From NCBI GenBank assembly GCA_963697675.1, contig CAVOOW010000006.1:1-64000 (forward strand): a stretch of 64,000 nt of DNA, given 5' to 3'. Shown here in pieces: positions 35,004 through 44,600 of this stretch. Positions within the stretch are counted from its first letter, which is position 1; every line of letters starts with the position of its first letter. Source of the DNA: CAVOOW01 sp963697675 (GTDB lineage: Bacteria > Actinomycetota > Actinomycetes > JACCUZ01). The position numbers and the translations under genes were made by a program. Under the pieces are notes generated by a model. The model made no database searches. It was not told the DNA's origin and saw nothing but the letters and a program-made list of their open reading frames with translations.

Positions 35004-36406
35004 ACCATCATCTCCAGCAATTGGGTGCGCGACGGCGCTGCAACCGGGGGTGGCTGTTGTCCCTCGGCCAGTTCGAGGACCCGTTCGCGCAGCCCCGGAC
35101 GAGACAGCACCTCCTGGGGCAACGTGAGCACGCCAGCGATTTCCAGGAACGCGCGGAAGACGTCGGCGTCCTGCACCGCCGCGAGTGGAAGCGCCCGGGC
35201 GACCACGGCCGCCGGGTCGTCGCTGAGCGCGAGCGGCACCCCCTCGATCTCCGCCTCGATCGCCGCGGCTCTTGCCCGGTCCAGCCCGATCGTGTGCCGG
35301 TACCAGGGCGTGAGGCGGGCTTGTGTCACCTCGTCGTGCGCGAGCGCCAGCCCGCGCGGATCACCGGCGTGTTCGGCGACCACCTCACTGGTCGCGACGG
35401 CGTGCAGCAGGCCGAGGGCGATGCCCCGCCCGAGCGAGGGGTTGGTGCACGCCCAGGCGTCCCCGACCGCGATGACCCCGGTGATCACGGGAACGCCGTC
35501 GATGACCAGCCTGCGGAACCGGTCGACGATGCCGGCCATCGGGGCGACGCCGGTGATGGCCTGGCCGTCCAGCCAGTGCGCGTGGCGCGGGCAGCCCGCG
35601 ACGACGCGAGACCAACGCTCGGGATCGCGCAGACCCTTCATCGCCTGATCGTGGGAGGAGATGTAGACGGTGACGGACCAGGTCTGCGCATCGGCGGGCA
35701 GCGTGAGAATTGAGAAGGAGCCCAGGGCGCTGAGCAACGGCGCCTGCGGCACGGGCAGAGCGCCGCTCGTGTGGAAGAAGCGGGTGTAGTAGATGAAGCC
35801 CGAGTCCTCGCTCTCTTCCATCGGCGGGCGGGCCCCCACCGCCTCGACCCAGTCCGGCAGCCGCGACCGGCGACCCATCGCGTCAACGACCAGATCGGTG
35901 GACAGGGTCTCCCCCGAGGCGAGGCGCACACCAGTCACGTGGGGCGCGTCCGCATCAGATCGCGGACCTGTCTCGAAGCCGACCACCTCGACCCCCCTTC
36001 GGACATCCAGCTCCTCATCGGCAAGCTTGCCGATCACGTACTCGGCAACCGGGCGGCGCGCTGTCAGCGTCGTCAAACGGTCATCGCCAGCGCGCGGGGC
36101 GCGATCCGCGATCGACGGGGGCATGACCTGCAGAGCGCTGAAAGCGCACGCGTCGACGTCGCGCAAGGATGCGGCGACGTCGGGCAGATGCGACTCGAGG
36201 ACCTGCCGCGCACCCGGCTGAAGGTAGTGGGCCTGCCGGAACTGGGCGACACCCTTGCGGTCCCAGGAGTTCCACGCCTGCTCCGCTGAGTCAGGGCACG
36301 GCTGCTGGTCGCGTTCCAGGACGATGACGTCGTTCCCCTGCCGACCCAGGATCAGACCCGTTGCCAGACCGACAACCCCGCCACCCAGTACGACGATCCT
36401 TGACAT
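35000..36406 (-). CDS. FAD-dependent monooxygenase/oxidoreductase
   Basis: A 468-residue FAD protein. It starts with the Rossmann motif VVLGGGVVGLATGLILGRQG, followed by the ribose-binding Glu in VIVLERD. It carries the second FAD motif VIAVGDAWACTNPSLGRGIALG. This is the FAD-binding arrangement of the flavin monooxygenase/halogenase/geranylgeranyl-reductase group. ATG 36406 with GGGAAGAT upstream gives a start exactly at the Rossmann strand, so the open frame to 36556 is not used. It is coupled with the hydrolase at 34173. The product is unknown; oxidation then hydrolysis of a lipophilic substrate is plausible. Confidence 0.85.
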   Translation of the reverse strand: MSRIVVLGGGVVGLATGLILGRQGNDVIVLERDQQPCPDSAEQAWNSWDRKGVAQFRQAHYLQPGARQVLESHLPDVAASLRDVDACAFSALQVMPPSIADRAPRAGDDRLTTLTARRPVAEYVIGKLADEELDVRRGVEVVGFETGPRSDADAPHVTGVRLASGETLSTDLVVDAMGRRSRLPDWVEAVGARPPMEESEDSGFIYYTRFFHTSGALPVPQAPLLSALGSFSILTLPADAQTWSVTVYISSHDQAMKGLRDPERWSRVVAGCPRHAHWLDGQAITGVAPMAGIVDRFRRLVIDGVPVITGVIAVGDAWACTNPSLGRGIALGLLHAVATSEVVAEHAGDPRGLALAHDEVTQARLTPWYRHTIGLDRARAAAIEAEIEGVPLALSDDPAAVVARALPLAAVQDADVFRAFLEIAGVLTLPQEVLSRPGLRERVLELAEGQQPPPVAAPSRTQLLEMMV

Positions 36407-36559
36407 CTGAGATCTTCCCACGATGCGACCGCGAACGACAGAGACGACTGCCGGCAACGCTCCGGGCTGGTCGCGTCTGGAGCCGAACCTAGCGCGAGGT
36501 GAGACGCCAGCCGGTGTTTGTCGGAACTTCGATGCCCGCGTCTGGGCTTGGCGCAATGC

Positions 36560-37864
36560 CTAGTGAAGCCCGAGACCTCGTCGTCCCGTTTCATTGAGCT
36601 GCCCGACCTGGAACCGATCCGGCCAGGAGCGCTCGTAGTGCTCCTCCGGGAAGTCGCTCGGGCTGTCGCCGGCAAGGAACGCCGCACGGACGCTGGCCGA
36701 GTACTGCTCGTTGCGTGGGCACCAGGGCGCCGCCGGGATGTACATGACGTTGCCCCAGCCCTGCTGGTCCTGGACCGGCGCGACGCTGTGGATCATGTCG
36801 GCGTGCCACCACACCGAGTCTCCGGCCTGGACGTCCGGGATGCCGCTCAGGGCGCGCATGAGCAGTGGGTGCCACGTGTCGTTGGCGGGGAACGTCTGGT
36901 TGACCGTGACCCCGCACATGTCGTCGTCGGGGACGTCCGGCAGCAGCGGTCGCAGCATCAGGTAGGCCATCGCTTCAGGGATCGGCACGGTGTGCAGCAC
37001 GCCCTGGTCGCTGGCCATGTCGGACAGCGCGGTCCACCCCTGGAAGGTGCGGAACGCCGAGCACATGGTGGTCCCGGGGTATTGCGGTCCGGCGGTCCGG
37101 TGTGCGGCGTCCCACGGGTCGTAGTCCTCGACGGACCCGTCGAACAGGTGCCGGAAGGCCTGCTGGTAGGCGCGTGTCATCCATAGGTCCAGGTTGCCCG
37201 GGTCGAGATGGGCGCCCAGGCCGCCCGAGTTCGCGCCCGGCGGCCGACGGCGGATGCGATCGGGGTAGAGCGAGTCCTGGTCCGGGTCGAACCACTGCAC
37301 ACCGTCGGACTCGTAGGTCCACCGCCGGTTGAGGAACGACTGGACCTTGGCCATACGCTCGCTCTGGCGCGCCTGCATCTGCGTCGCCGACCAGTAGACC
37401 GGGTAGATCTCGGGCCGCGAGCCGACGCTGCCGAAGAAGTCGTCAGCAGGCCCGCGGTAGTCGGCGAAGAAGTTGTTGCCCTCGACGTAGTCCGCGATGT
37501 CCCGGTCCCAGGCGAGAGCCTGGTCCCGGTCGAAGTGGCCTCGGACGACGAGGCAGCCGCGGCGATGCAAGAGCTTGAGGGCGTCCGCGGACACGGTGCC
37601 GGCCGCGATGTCGGCGTAGTCGATCACCGGCCACACCGTGTCGCCACGTCGTTTGGCGGCTTCGATCTCCGTGACCCGGTCGGCAATGCTCGCCTCGACC
37701 ACGGCGAAGACCTGTTCGACCGTGCGGCCGGAGGTGGCGATCCGGGCGCGGATCGCGTGCTTCGTCTGACGGATCGCGGCCTGGAGATCGGTCGGTGTGG
37801 TCTCCCAGTGCGGCAGCGGCGGCGCCTGACGTACGACGGACGTCGTCGCGGTGTTGGCAGTCAT
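36560..37864 (-). CDS. DUF1479 family protein (YbiU-like putative oxygenase)
   Basis: A 434-residue protein of the DUF1479/YbiU family, whose fold is that of Fe(II)/2-oxoglutarate dioxygenases. A helical N-terminus carries IRQTKHAIRARIATSG. The central part has GCLVVRGHFDRDQALAWDRD and AHLDPGNLDLW; the His/Asp pair there is a likely metal-ligand region. The C-terminal part has GDSVWWHADMIHSVAPV, with a further His. The substrate is unknown; neighbours suggest sugar acid or glycan-derived molecules. It is divergent from a ROK repressor across an 88-base region with a matching inverted repeat (37877-37943), so ROK control is likely. Confidence 0.85.
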   Translation of the reverse strand: MTANTATTSVVRQAPPLPHWETTPTDLQAAIRQTKHAIRARIATSGRTVEQVFAVVEASIADRVTEIEAAKRRGDTVWPVIDYADIAAGTVSADALKLLHRRGCLVVRGHFDRDQALAWDRDIADYVEGNNFFADYRGPADDFFGSVGSRPEIYPVYWSATQMQARQSERMAKVQSFLNRRWTYESDGVQWFDPDQDSLYPDRIRRRPPGANSGGLGAHLDPGNLDLWMTRAYQQAFRHLFDGSVEDYDPWDAAHRTAGPQYPGTTMCSAFRTFQGWTALSDMASDQGVLHTVPIPEAMAYLMLRPLLPDVPDDDMCGVTVNQTFPANDTWHPLLMRALSGIPDVQAGDSVWWHADMIHSVAPVQDQQGWGNVMYIPAAPWCPRNEQYSASVRAAFLAGDSPSDFPEEHYERSWPDRFQVGQLNETGRRGLGLH

Positions 37865-37876
37865 CTAGAAACTCCT

Positions 37877-37943
37877 CTAGGAAGGACTCATTACTGAAGT
37901 GACGCTAGCAGTCCGTGGACATCTAGGCAAGAGTCCTGACTAG
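37877..37943. promoter_or_regulatory. Divergent operator pair between DUF1479 and ROK genes
   Basis: CTAGGAAGGACTC (37877-37889) is an inverted copy of GAGTCCTGACTAG (37931-37943) with 11 of 13 bases matching, 41 bases apart. Each is also flanked by a second CTAG, giving CTAG-bounded boxes. The arrangement fits two sites for the ROK repressor encoded at 37953, allowing autoregulation and control of the DUF1479 gene. Confidence 0.5.
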
Positions 37944-37952
37944 AATCTGGAC

Positions 37953-39101
37953 ATGCCCCCTATCAAGCCGTCTCTCGAGCTGCTCCGGTCGCTCTCCGAC
38001 GAGCACGTTGTTCGGGCGTTGATGGCGCAGCGCCACGCGACCCGTGCCGAGATCGCCGCCCGGACAGGGCTGTCCAAGCCCACCGTGTCGGAGAGCGTCC
38101 GGCGGCTGAGCGCGGCCGGAGTCGTGGTCGACACAGGTGAGCGCACCACCGGTCGTGGCCGCATCGGCACCTACTACGCGTTGCCGGCCGCGAGCGGCCG
38201 AGCACTCGTGGTCAGCGTCGCTCCGGAGGGGATCGTCGCCGAGACCATCGACGTCTACGGCCAACTCGTCGCACGTGCGGAGGCGCAGGTGAGCCGCTCC
38301 CCCGGGGCGGGGCAGGTCGCCCGCGCGCTGAAACGCGTCGCCAGCCGCGTGACGAGCCCGGGCCATGGGCCGGTCCGGGTGGCTGTCGTCAGCGCCGCAG
38401 GGCCAGTGGACCGGCAGACCGGGCAGCTTGTCGAGCTACCGGATTCGCCGTTCCTGCTCGGCGCGCTGGCACCGCAGGCCGTGTTGGCGGGCCTGGTGGA
38501 GGGTCCGGTGGTCGTGGACAACGACGTCAACTGGGCGGCCCGAGCCGAGCACAACGGCGGGCGCGCCGTCGGCGTTCGGGACTTCGTGTACGTGTTCCTC
38601 GGCGAGGGCGTCGGATGCGCCGTGGTCAGTGACGGGGAGGTCCGGCGTGGTCACGCCGGGCTGGCCGGGGAGATTGCGTACCTGCTCACGATCGGGCCCG
38701 GCGGGAAGGCGATGCGGCTGACTGAGGTCTTCCAAAGACTGGGTCTTCGCCAGCCCGGTTCGGCTGCGATCGATGTGCCTGCGCTGCTGCGCGGCATCGA
38801 GCCCGGGACGACGCGAGCCTCCGTACTGCGGGAAACGCTGGCGCGGGCAGTGACCGGGGCGCTCTCGGCTGCGGCCGCACTGACCGATCCAGCGGTAGTG
38901 CTCGTCGGCGGTCCCTGGGGGCGCCATCCGGCGGTGCTCGAAGGCCTGGGGCGGGAGTTCGCGCAGGCACCGCAGAGCGTGCCTGTCGAAGCCGCCGCCA
39001 TCGTCCACGAACCGTCACTGGCCGGGGCTCGGGAGACAGCGCTGCAAGAACTGCGCGACGCGATCATCTCCGCGGTGCCTCGGCAGCCGGGGTTCGTCTA
39101 G
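37953..39101 (+). CDS. ROK-family transcriptional repressor
   Basis: The 382-residue protein has an N-terminal winged helix (ATRAEIAARTGLSKPTVSES, followed by VRRLSAAGVV), then a ROK sugar-binding body (VVDNDVNWAARAEHNGG; VFLGEGVGCAVVSDGE; GHAGLAGEIAYL). The zinc CxCGxxGC motif of sugar-kinase ROK proteins is missing, as is normal in many actinobacterial ROK repressors. It probably senses a sugar or sugar phosphate and controls the divergent DUF1479 gene, itself and perhaps the downstream sugar genes. A hairpin at 39135 follows it. Confidence 0.88.
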   Translation: MPPIKPSLELLRSLSDEHVVRALMAQRHATRAEIAARTGLSKPTVSESVRRLSAAGVVVDTGERTTGRGRIGTYYALPAASGRALVVSVAPEGIVAETIDVYGQLVARAEAQVSRSPGAGQVARALKRVASRVTSPGHGPVRVAVVSAAGPVDRQTGQLVELPDSPFLLGALAPQAVLAGLVEGPVVVDNDVNWAARAEHNGGRAVGVRDFVYVFLGEGVGCAVVSDGEVRRGHAGLAGEIAYLLTIGPGGKAMRLTEVFQRLGLRQPGSAAIDVPALLRGIEPGTTRASVLRETLARAVTGALSAAAALTDPAVVLVGGPWGRHPAVLEGLGREFAQAPQSVPVEAAAIVHEPSLAGARETALQELRDAIISAVPRQPGFV

Positions 39102-39134
39102 CCGGCGGCTGCGAACAACCAGCCCCGTGAACTC

Positions 39135-39187
39135 CATGATCACGAACGATCGCGTGAGTTTCCCGCACAAGATCCTTCGCGATCATG
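39135..39187. repeat. Long inverted repeat with CATGATC cores
   Basis: Bases 39135-39158 and the reverse complement of 39164-39187 match at most positions (CATGATCxCGAAxGATC shared), leaving a five-base loop. It lies 33 bases past the ROK stop and 155 bases before the oxidoreductase start. It could be a terminator or a REP-like palindrome, or an operator. The CATGATC core also occurs in the four repeats at 52.3 kb. Confidence 0.5.
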
Positions 39188-39341
39188 AAATGGCAGGTGC
39201 TCGGGGCTCCTCGTCATGCGTGGTGCGGTCGGCGGCAACTCGACAGCCAGTCGTCGTTTTACTTCAATTGCGTTCGAATCCTTCGTTCCGACGTTGTCGT
39301 GGACCCGAGTGGAATTCCCGAGCCCACCAAGAGGAGGACGT

Positions 39342-40376
39342 ATGGCCGAACCCGTCCGGCTGGCGCTGATCGGCTGCGGTCGCATCGCCCAGGTCGCCCA
39401 CCTGCCGGCACTGGAGAAGGCCGAGGGCATCGAACTCGTGGCCGTGAGCGACCTCAGCGCCGCGGTCGCCGGATCGGTCGCCGGCCGCTACGGGGTCCCG
39501 GTGGCGCACACCGACCCGGCCCCGATCTGGGCCGATGACGCAGTCGAGGCGGTGCTCATCACGGCACCCGACCGGTTCCACCACACCCTGTCGACGCAGG
39601 CGCTGGAAGCCGGCAAGCATGTGCTGGTCGAGAAGCCTCTCGCCTCGACGGTCCGCGACGCCGAGGACCTGGTGGCCTCGGTGGACCGCACGGGGCTGGT
39701 GCTGCAGGTCGGCGCGATGAAGCGCCACGACCAAGGGCTGGAGTACGCGCGTGCGTTCGTCGCCGATCGTCTCGGCGAGGCGCGGTCTTTCAACGCGTGG
39801 TATCGCATCGGCGACCTGCGCGCCGGCATCGAGGCGACGCTCTTCCCGCCGGTGTTCGCCGAGACCGAGGCACGCCGGCACGAGGCCAGCCTCAAGGCCG
39901 ACCGTCAGCGCTACCTGCTCGCCACCCACGGCGCACACATCTTCGACACCGTGCGGTTCCTCCTTGGCGACGTGGCCTCAGTCGTCGCGCGGCATCGTCA
40001 GGACGGACGCGACCATGTGTGGCAGGTATTGGTGACTACCACGGCCGGCGCCGTCGGCACCGTCACCATCGCCGTCGACGTGCCGGGGCTGCCGGCGGAG
40101 GGCATCGAGGTGTACGGAGCAGCCGGCTGGGTGCGCGTTGACACGCAGTTCCCGTTCTACCGCCAGGCTTCCAGCGTGCAGGCATACGCCGACGGCGCTG
40201 TGGTGTCACCCACGTTCACCGACGGCGACGCGTACGAGCGCCAGCTCGAGTCCTTCGCACGCACCATCCGGTCCGGCGGCCGACCGGACCCGGACGTGCG
40301 CGACGGGCTGGCGGCCGTGCGTCTCATCGAGTCCACCGCGACCGCGGTCGAGATCGGCGGCGAGGTGAAGCTGTGA
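39342..40376 (+). CDS. Gfo/Idh/MocA family oxidoreductase
   Basis: A 344-residue NAD(P)-dependent sugar dehydrogenase of the Gfo/Idh/MocA family. The N-terminal Rossmann motif is LALIGCGRIAQVAHLP; the signature LVEKPLA (catalytic Lys) follows at about residue 95. The C-terminal dimerisation/substrate domain has the YLLATHGAHIFDTVRF block with the family Asp/His. GAGGAGG precedes ATG 39342. It overlaps the next gene by four bases (GTGA). A cyclitol or aldose substrate is expected; the exact one is not readable. Confidence 0.9.
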   Translation: MAEPVRLALIGCGRIAQVAHLPALEKAEGIELVAVSDLSAAVAGSVAGRYGVPVAHTDPAPIWADDAVEAVLITAPDRFHHTLSTQALEAGKHVLVEKPLASTVRDAEDLVASVDRTGLVLQVGAMKRHDQGLEYARAFVADRLGEARSFNAWYRIGDLRAGIEATLFPPVFAETEARRHEASLKADRQRYLLATHGAHIFDTVRFLLGDVASVVARHRQDGRDHVWQVLVTTTAGAVGTVTIAVDVPGLPAEGIEVYGAAGWVRVDTQFPFYRQASSVQAYADGAVVSPTFTDGDAYERQLESFARTIRSGGRPDPDVRDGLAAVRLIESTATAVEIGGEVKL

Positions 40377-41243
40377 CCGTCACCGGCGGTTTCAACGGCG
40401 GCGGGTTGGAGCAGCGGCTCGGTGTCTTTGCGCGCACCTTCCGCCGGGACACCGCCGAACAGGTCGCAGGCGCCGTCGCGGCGGCCGGCTATGCCTTGGC
40501 GCACTGGAACTTCGCCGCGATCGGGCGGTCGACGCTCGGCACCGACGTCGACGCTGCGCAGGTCGCCGCCGTACGGCGTGCCTTCGATGCCGCCGGGGTG
40601 AGCATCCCGAGCGTCTCGGCGACCTACAACGTCATCCACCCCGACGCCACGCTTCGCGCGAAACAGACGGCGGCGGCCGTACGACTGATCGCGCTGGTCC
40701 CCCTGCTCGGAGCAGACGTCGTGACTCTTTGCACCGGGACCCGCGATCCCGAGAACATCTGGCGAGCCCATCCCAGACAACACCGGTGACGGCGCCTGGG
40801 CCGACCTCCGACGCAGCCTTGACGTTCTGCTCGATGCCGCGCGAGAGGCGGGAGTGAAGCTCGGCGTCGAGCCCGAACCGGGCAACGTCGTCTGCGACGC
40901 GCGCGTCGCAGCCCGACTGCTCACCGAGCTCGGTGACGACGCAGCCGTCGGGATCGTGCTCGACCCGGCCAATCTCCTGACGCCACAAACGATCTCACAG
41001 CAGGCGGAGATCCTGTGCGAAGCGGTGGACCTGCTCGGCCCGCGGGTTATCGGCGTCCAGGCGAAAGACGTCGTCCCAGCCGGGTACTCCGCCGCGGGGG
41101 CGGGACTGCTGGACTATCCCGACGTCTTCGCGCAGCTGAGCCGGCTCGCGCCCGTGCCCCTCATCGTCCAGGACGCCACGGAGGACGACGCGGCCCGAGT
41201 CCGGTCCGACCTGCTGCGCTGGAGCAGAGAGGCGGGTCCGTGA
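40373..41243 (+). CDS. Sugar phosphate isomerase/epimerase (TIM barrel), one frameshift
   Basis: The product has the AP-endonuclease-2 type TIM barrel of sugar isomerases such as IolE/IolI. The first half from GTG 40373 ends DVVTLCTGTRDPEN; after a frame change near 40770 the second half reads AREAGVKLGVEPEPGNVV...IGIVLDPANL...IVQDATEDDA. Metal-binding residues expected are the Glu of GVEPEPGN and the Asp of VLDPANL. The start overlaps the stop of the Gfo/Idh gene (GTGA). Together they look like an inositol- or sugar-oxidation pair. One indel would restore a full barrel of about 290 residues. Confidence 0.78.
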
Positions 41244-41283
41244 GGTCGACCCAGCAGCCGGTCTCGGCCGACGGACGGTTGCC

Positions 41284-41457
41284 CTAGTCAGGCATCTCCT
41301 CGAGGGACTGCACGTGTTGCTCCTGGACGCGCAGGATCGCCTCCCTGCCACGGAACAGCACCAGCCAGCCGTCCTCGCGCTGGAGGTCATCGATGTTCTC
41401 GAAGGTCTCCCTGACCACCTGCTCGTCGTCGCCGTAGACCATGCGGTAGGTCGCCAT
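41284..41457 (-). CDS. Small conserved hypothetical protein
   Basis: A 57-residue protein (MATYRMVYGDDEQVVRETFE, then a centre DGWLVLFRGREAILRVQEQH). It looks like a compact beta-alpha-beta unit found in actinobacteria, with no known function. GGAAGGG lies six to eight bases before ATG 41457. It is convergent with the isomerase and divergent from the alpha-mannosidase gene. Confidence 0.65.
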   Translation of the reverse strand: MATYRMVYGDDEQVVRETFENIDDLQREDGWLVLFRGREAILRVQEQHVQSLEEMPD

Positions 41458-41643
41458 CTCGGTTGCCCTTCCTGTCGTCGAGCGGACCCGCGTGCACGCC
41501 GAGGCTATGCGGTGATCCGGCCTCCGGTCGATCGACGCCGGCCGCCGCAGATCCGGCGTCCCGCACGCCGCGGCCAACCCCCGACGCGTCACTCCCCTGA
41601 TCGGTACAAGTATGTCGTTGACACGCTGCCAAGTGAGGATCAC

Positions 41644-44600
41644 ATGAGACTCAGTTCCATCACCTCGACGGACCTGTTCGTCGGCACGGAGGATGCGCCC
41701 CGTCAACTGGTGCGTGTCCATCTCCTGCTCGAGCACGGCGAGTCGTCGGGAGCCGTCACGCTGACCGGCGACGGTGTCGAGACCGTCCAGCCCGGCACCG
41801 CCACCGAGTCCTCGAGCGGGATCGCCGACGTTGCGATCGCGACCGCGGCCTCCCCCGGAACCCGGCTGCCCGTGCGGGTTCTGGCCGACGACCAACCAGT
41901 CCCCTCGGCCGACGGGGCCGAGAGCTTCGTCGAGGTCGCTGAGCCCGGCTGGACGATGCACATGGTGTCGCACTTCCACTACGACCCGGTGTGGTGGAAC
42001 ACCCAAGCCGCCTACACCAGTGAGTGGAACGAGCTCGACTTCAGTGGCTCGCCCCGCGCGGACTTCCAGCAGTCGGGGTTCGACCTCGTGCGCGCCCACA
42101 TGGGCCTGGCCCGTCGCGATCCCGACTACTGCTTCGTCCTGGCGGAGGTCGACTACCTCAAGCCCTACTGGGACCTCTACCCCGAGGACCGGGACTACCT
42201 GCGCAGGCTGATGGAACAAGGCCGCCTCGAGCTGATGGGCGGCACGTGGAACGAGCCGAACACCAACCTGACCGGGGCCGAGCTGACGATCCGCAACGTG
42301 ATCTACGGCATCGGCTTCCAGCGCGACATCCTCGGCGGCGACCCGCAGACCGCCTGGCAGCTCGACGTCTTCGGGCACGACCCTCAGTTCCCGGGCCTGA
42401 TGGCCGACGCCGGGCTGACCTCGTCGTCCTGGGCCCGCGGTCCCTTCCACCAGTGGGGCCCGATGCTCAGCAGCCCCGGTGGCGAGGCCGGCGACGCCAC
42501 CGTCATGCAGTTCCCCAGCGAGTTCGAATGGCTCTCCCCCAGCGGGCAGGGAGTCCTCACCGCCTACATGGCCAACCACTACAGCTCCGGCTGGGCGATG
42601 GACTCCGCACCGACCCTGGAAGACGCGATGGACGCCACGTACGCCGTGTTCAGCGGGCTGAAGCCGGTCGCTGCCACGCGCAACGTGCTGCTCCCCGTCG
42701 GCACCGACTACACCCCGCCCAACCGGTGGGTCACGCAGATCCACCGGGAGTGGAACAACCGCTACGTGTGGCCGCGGTTCGTCTGCGCCCTCCCGCGCGA
42801 CTTCTTTGCTGCAGTGCGGGCGGAGATGGCCGAGCGAGACGTCGCGGCGTCACCCCAGTCGCGGGACATGAACCCGATCTACACGGGCAAGGACGTCTCC
42901 TTCATCGACACCAAGCAGGCGCAGCGCGAAGCCGAGTGCGTCCTGCAGGATGCGGAGAAGTGGGCGACGATCGCTGCCCTGCTCGGAGCGCGCTATCCCG
43001 ACGCCGCACTGGACAAGGCGTGGCGGCAGCTCATCTACGGCGCCCATCACGACGGCATCACGGGGTCGGAGTCCGACCAGGTCTACCTCGATCTGCTCGC
43101 CGGGTGGCGCGAGTCGAGGGACCTCGCCCACGACGTGCACTCGCGCGCGACGACCTACCTGGCCGGCCTCATCGCGTTGAACCGCGCAAGGTTGGGCGCT
43201 GACCGTGTTCAACGCACTGTCCTGGGACCGCAGCGATCTCGTCGAGGTCCGCGTCGAGCTCGAAGCGACGTCGCCAGGGCTCCGCCTGCACGACCTCGAC
43301 GGCCATGACGTGCCGTTCACCGCGGAGGCCGTCGAGCGAGACTCCCACGGGCTGATCTCGGCGGCCACGTTGACGTTTCTGGCCGCGGACGTCCCCAGCG
43401 TCGGCCACCGAACGTGGGTGCTGCTGCCCGCGGACGACCTCCCCGACGCCAGCTCCTGGGTCGGCGCCGCCGGTGACCGGATCGCCAACGAGTTCCACGC
43501 CGTCGCGGTCGATCAAGCCCGCGGGGGTGCGGTCAGTGAGCTGGTCGACGTCCGCACCGGCCGCAATCTGCTTGCCGACGCCGCAGTCGGCAACGAGCTC
43601 GTGGTGTACGAGGAGTACCCGGACCATCCACGCTTCAAGGAAGGCCCCTGGCACCTGGTCCCACGTGGCTCGTCCACCGGATCGGCTTCCGCTGCGGCGG
43701 AGAGCGTGACTCTCGAGCAGTCAGCACTCGGTCAGCGGTTGACCGTCACGGGCCGGGTCGGACCTGCCCGCTACACACAGCAGGTGACGCTGTGGCACGG
43801 CGTCGACCGGGTCGACTTCACGACCTGGGTGGACGAGTGGGAGGGGTCCGACCAGCTGGTGCGGGTGCGGTTCCCCACGCCGGTGCGCGGTGCGCTCCCG
43901 GTGTGCGAGGTCGCGAACGCGGTCATCGGTCGCGGCTTCGGCTTTCCCGACGGGGACTCCGAGGATGCGCCCTGGACGCTCGACAACCCTGCGTACACCT
44001 GGTTCGGCCTCAGCTCGACCGCGCGCGTACGCATCAATGGACTGCCGGGCAGCGACGAGCAGCCGGTGCGACGTGCCCTGGGAGTGGCCGACGTGGTCGT
44101 CCCGACCGAGAACGACGCGTCGCGGCTCGCCCGTGATCTGGTCGTCGCGCTGGCGCGCGTCGGCGTCACCGCCACGACGTCGTCCGCACACGGTCCGCGC
44201 TACGGCCTGCTCGAGGTCGACTCGAACCTGCCCGACTTCCGGATCGCGGTCGGCGGACCGGCGGACAACGCGTTCGCAGCGGACGTCCTGTCCCGCGCCG
44301 ACGACGGCTACACCGCTGAGCTCGACAGGCAGCTCGGCGAGCACGGCCGCGCCCGGCTGTGGGTGCCGGCGGCAGTGCCGCTGACCGACGTCTGGGTGGC
44401 GAACGCGGATCTCCGCGAGGCTGGGGCACTCCCCACGCTCGTCGTGGCCGGTGCGAGCGACGAACAGCTGCTCGCCGAGCTGCGTGCGGTGGCGGAGGAC
44501 CTCGGCGACGGCGTCATCGAGGTCGGCCAGCCGGCGGCATTGCATCCCGGCGAGGACCTCGAGGACCGGACGGTCGGCCTGCTCAACCGGGGCACACCGA

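Noticed and set aside
42024..43202. A 392-residue plus-strand frame inside the GH38 gene
   Set aside because: It is Arg/Pro-rich and out of frame with the conserved GH38 catalytic motifs, so it is a shadow.
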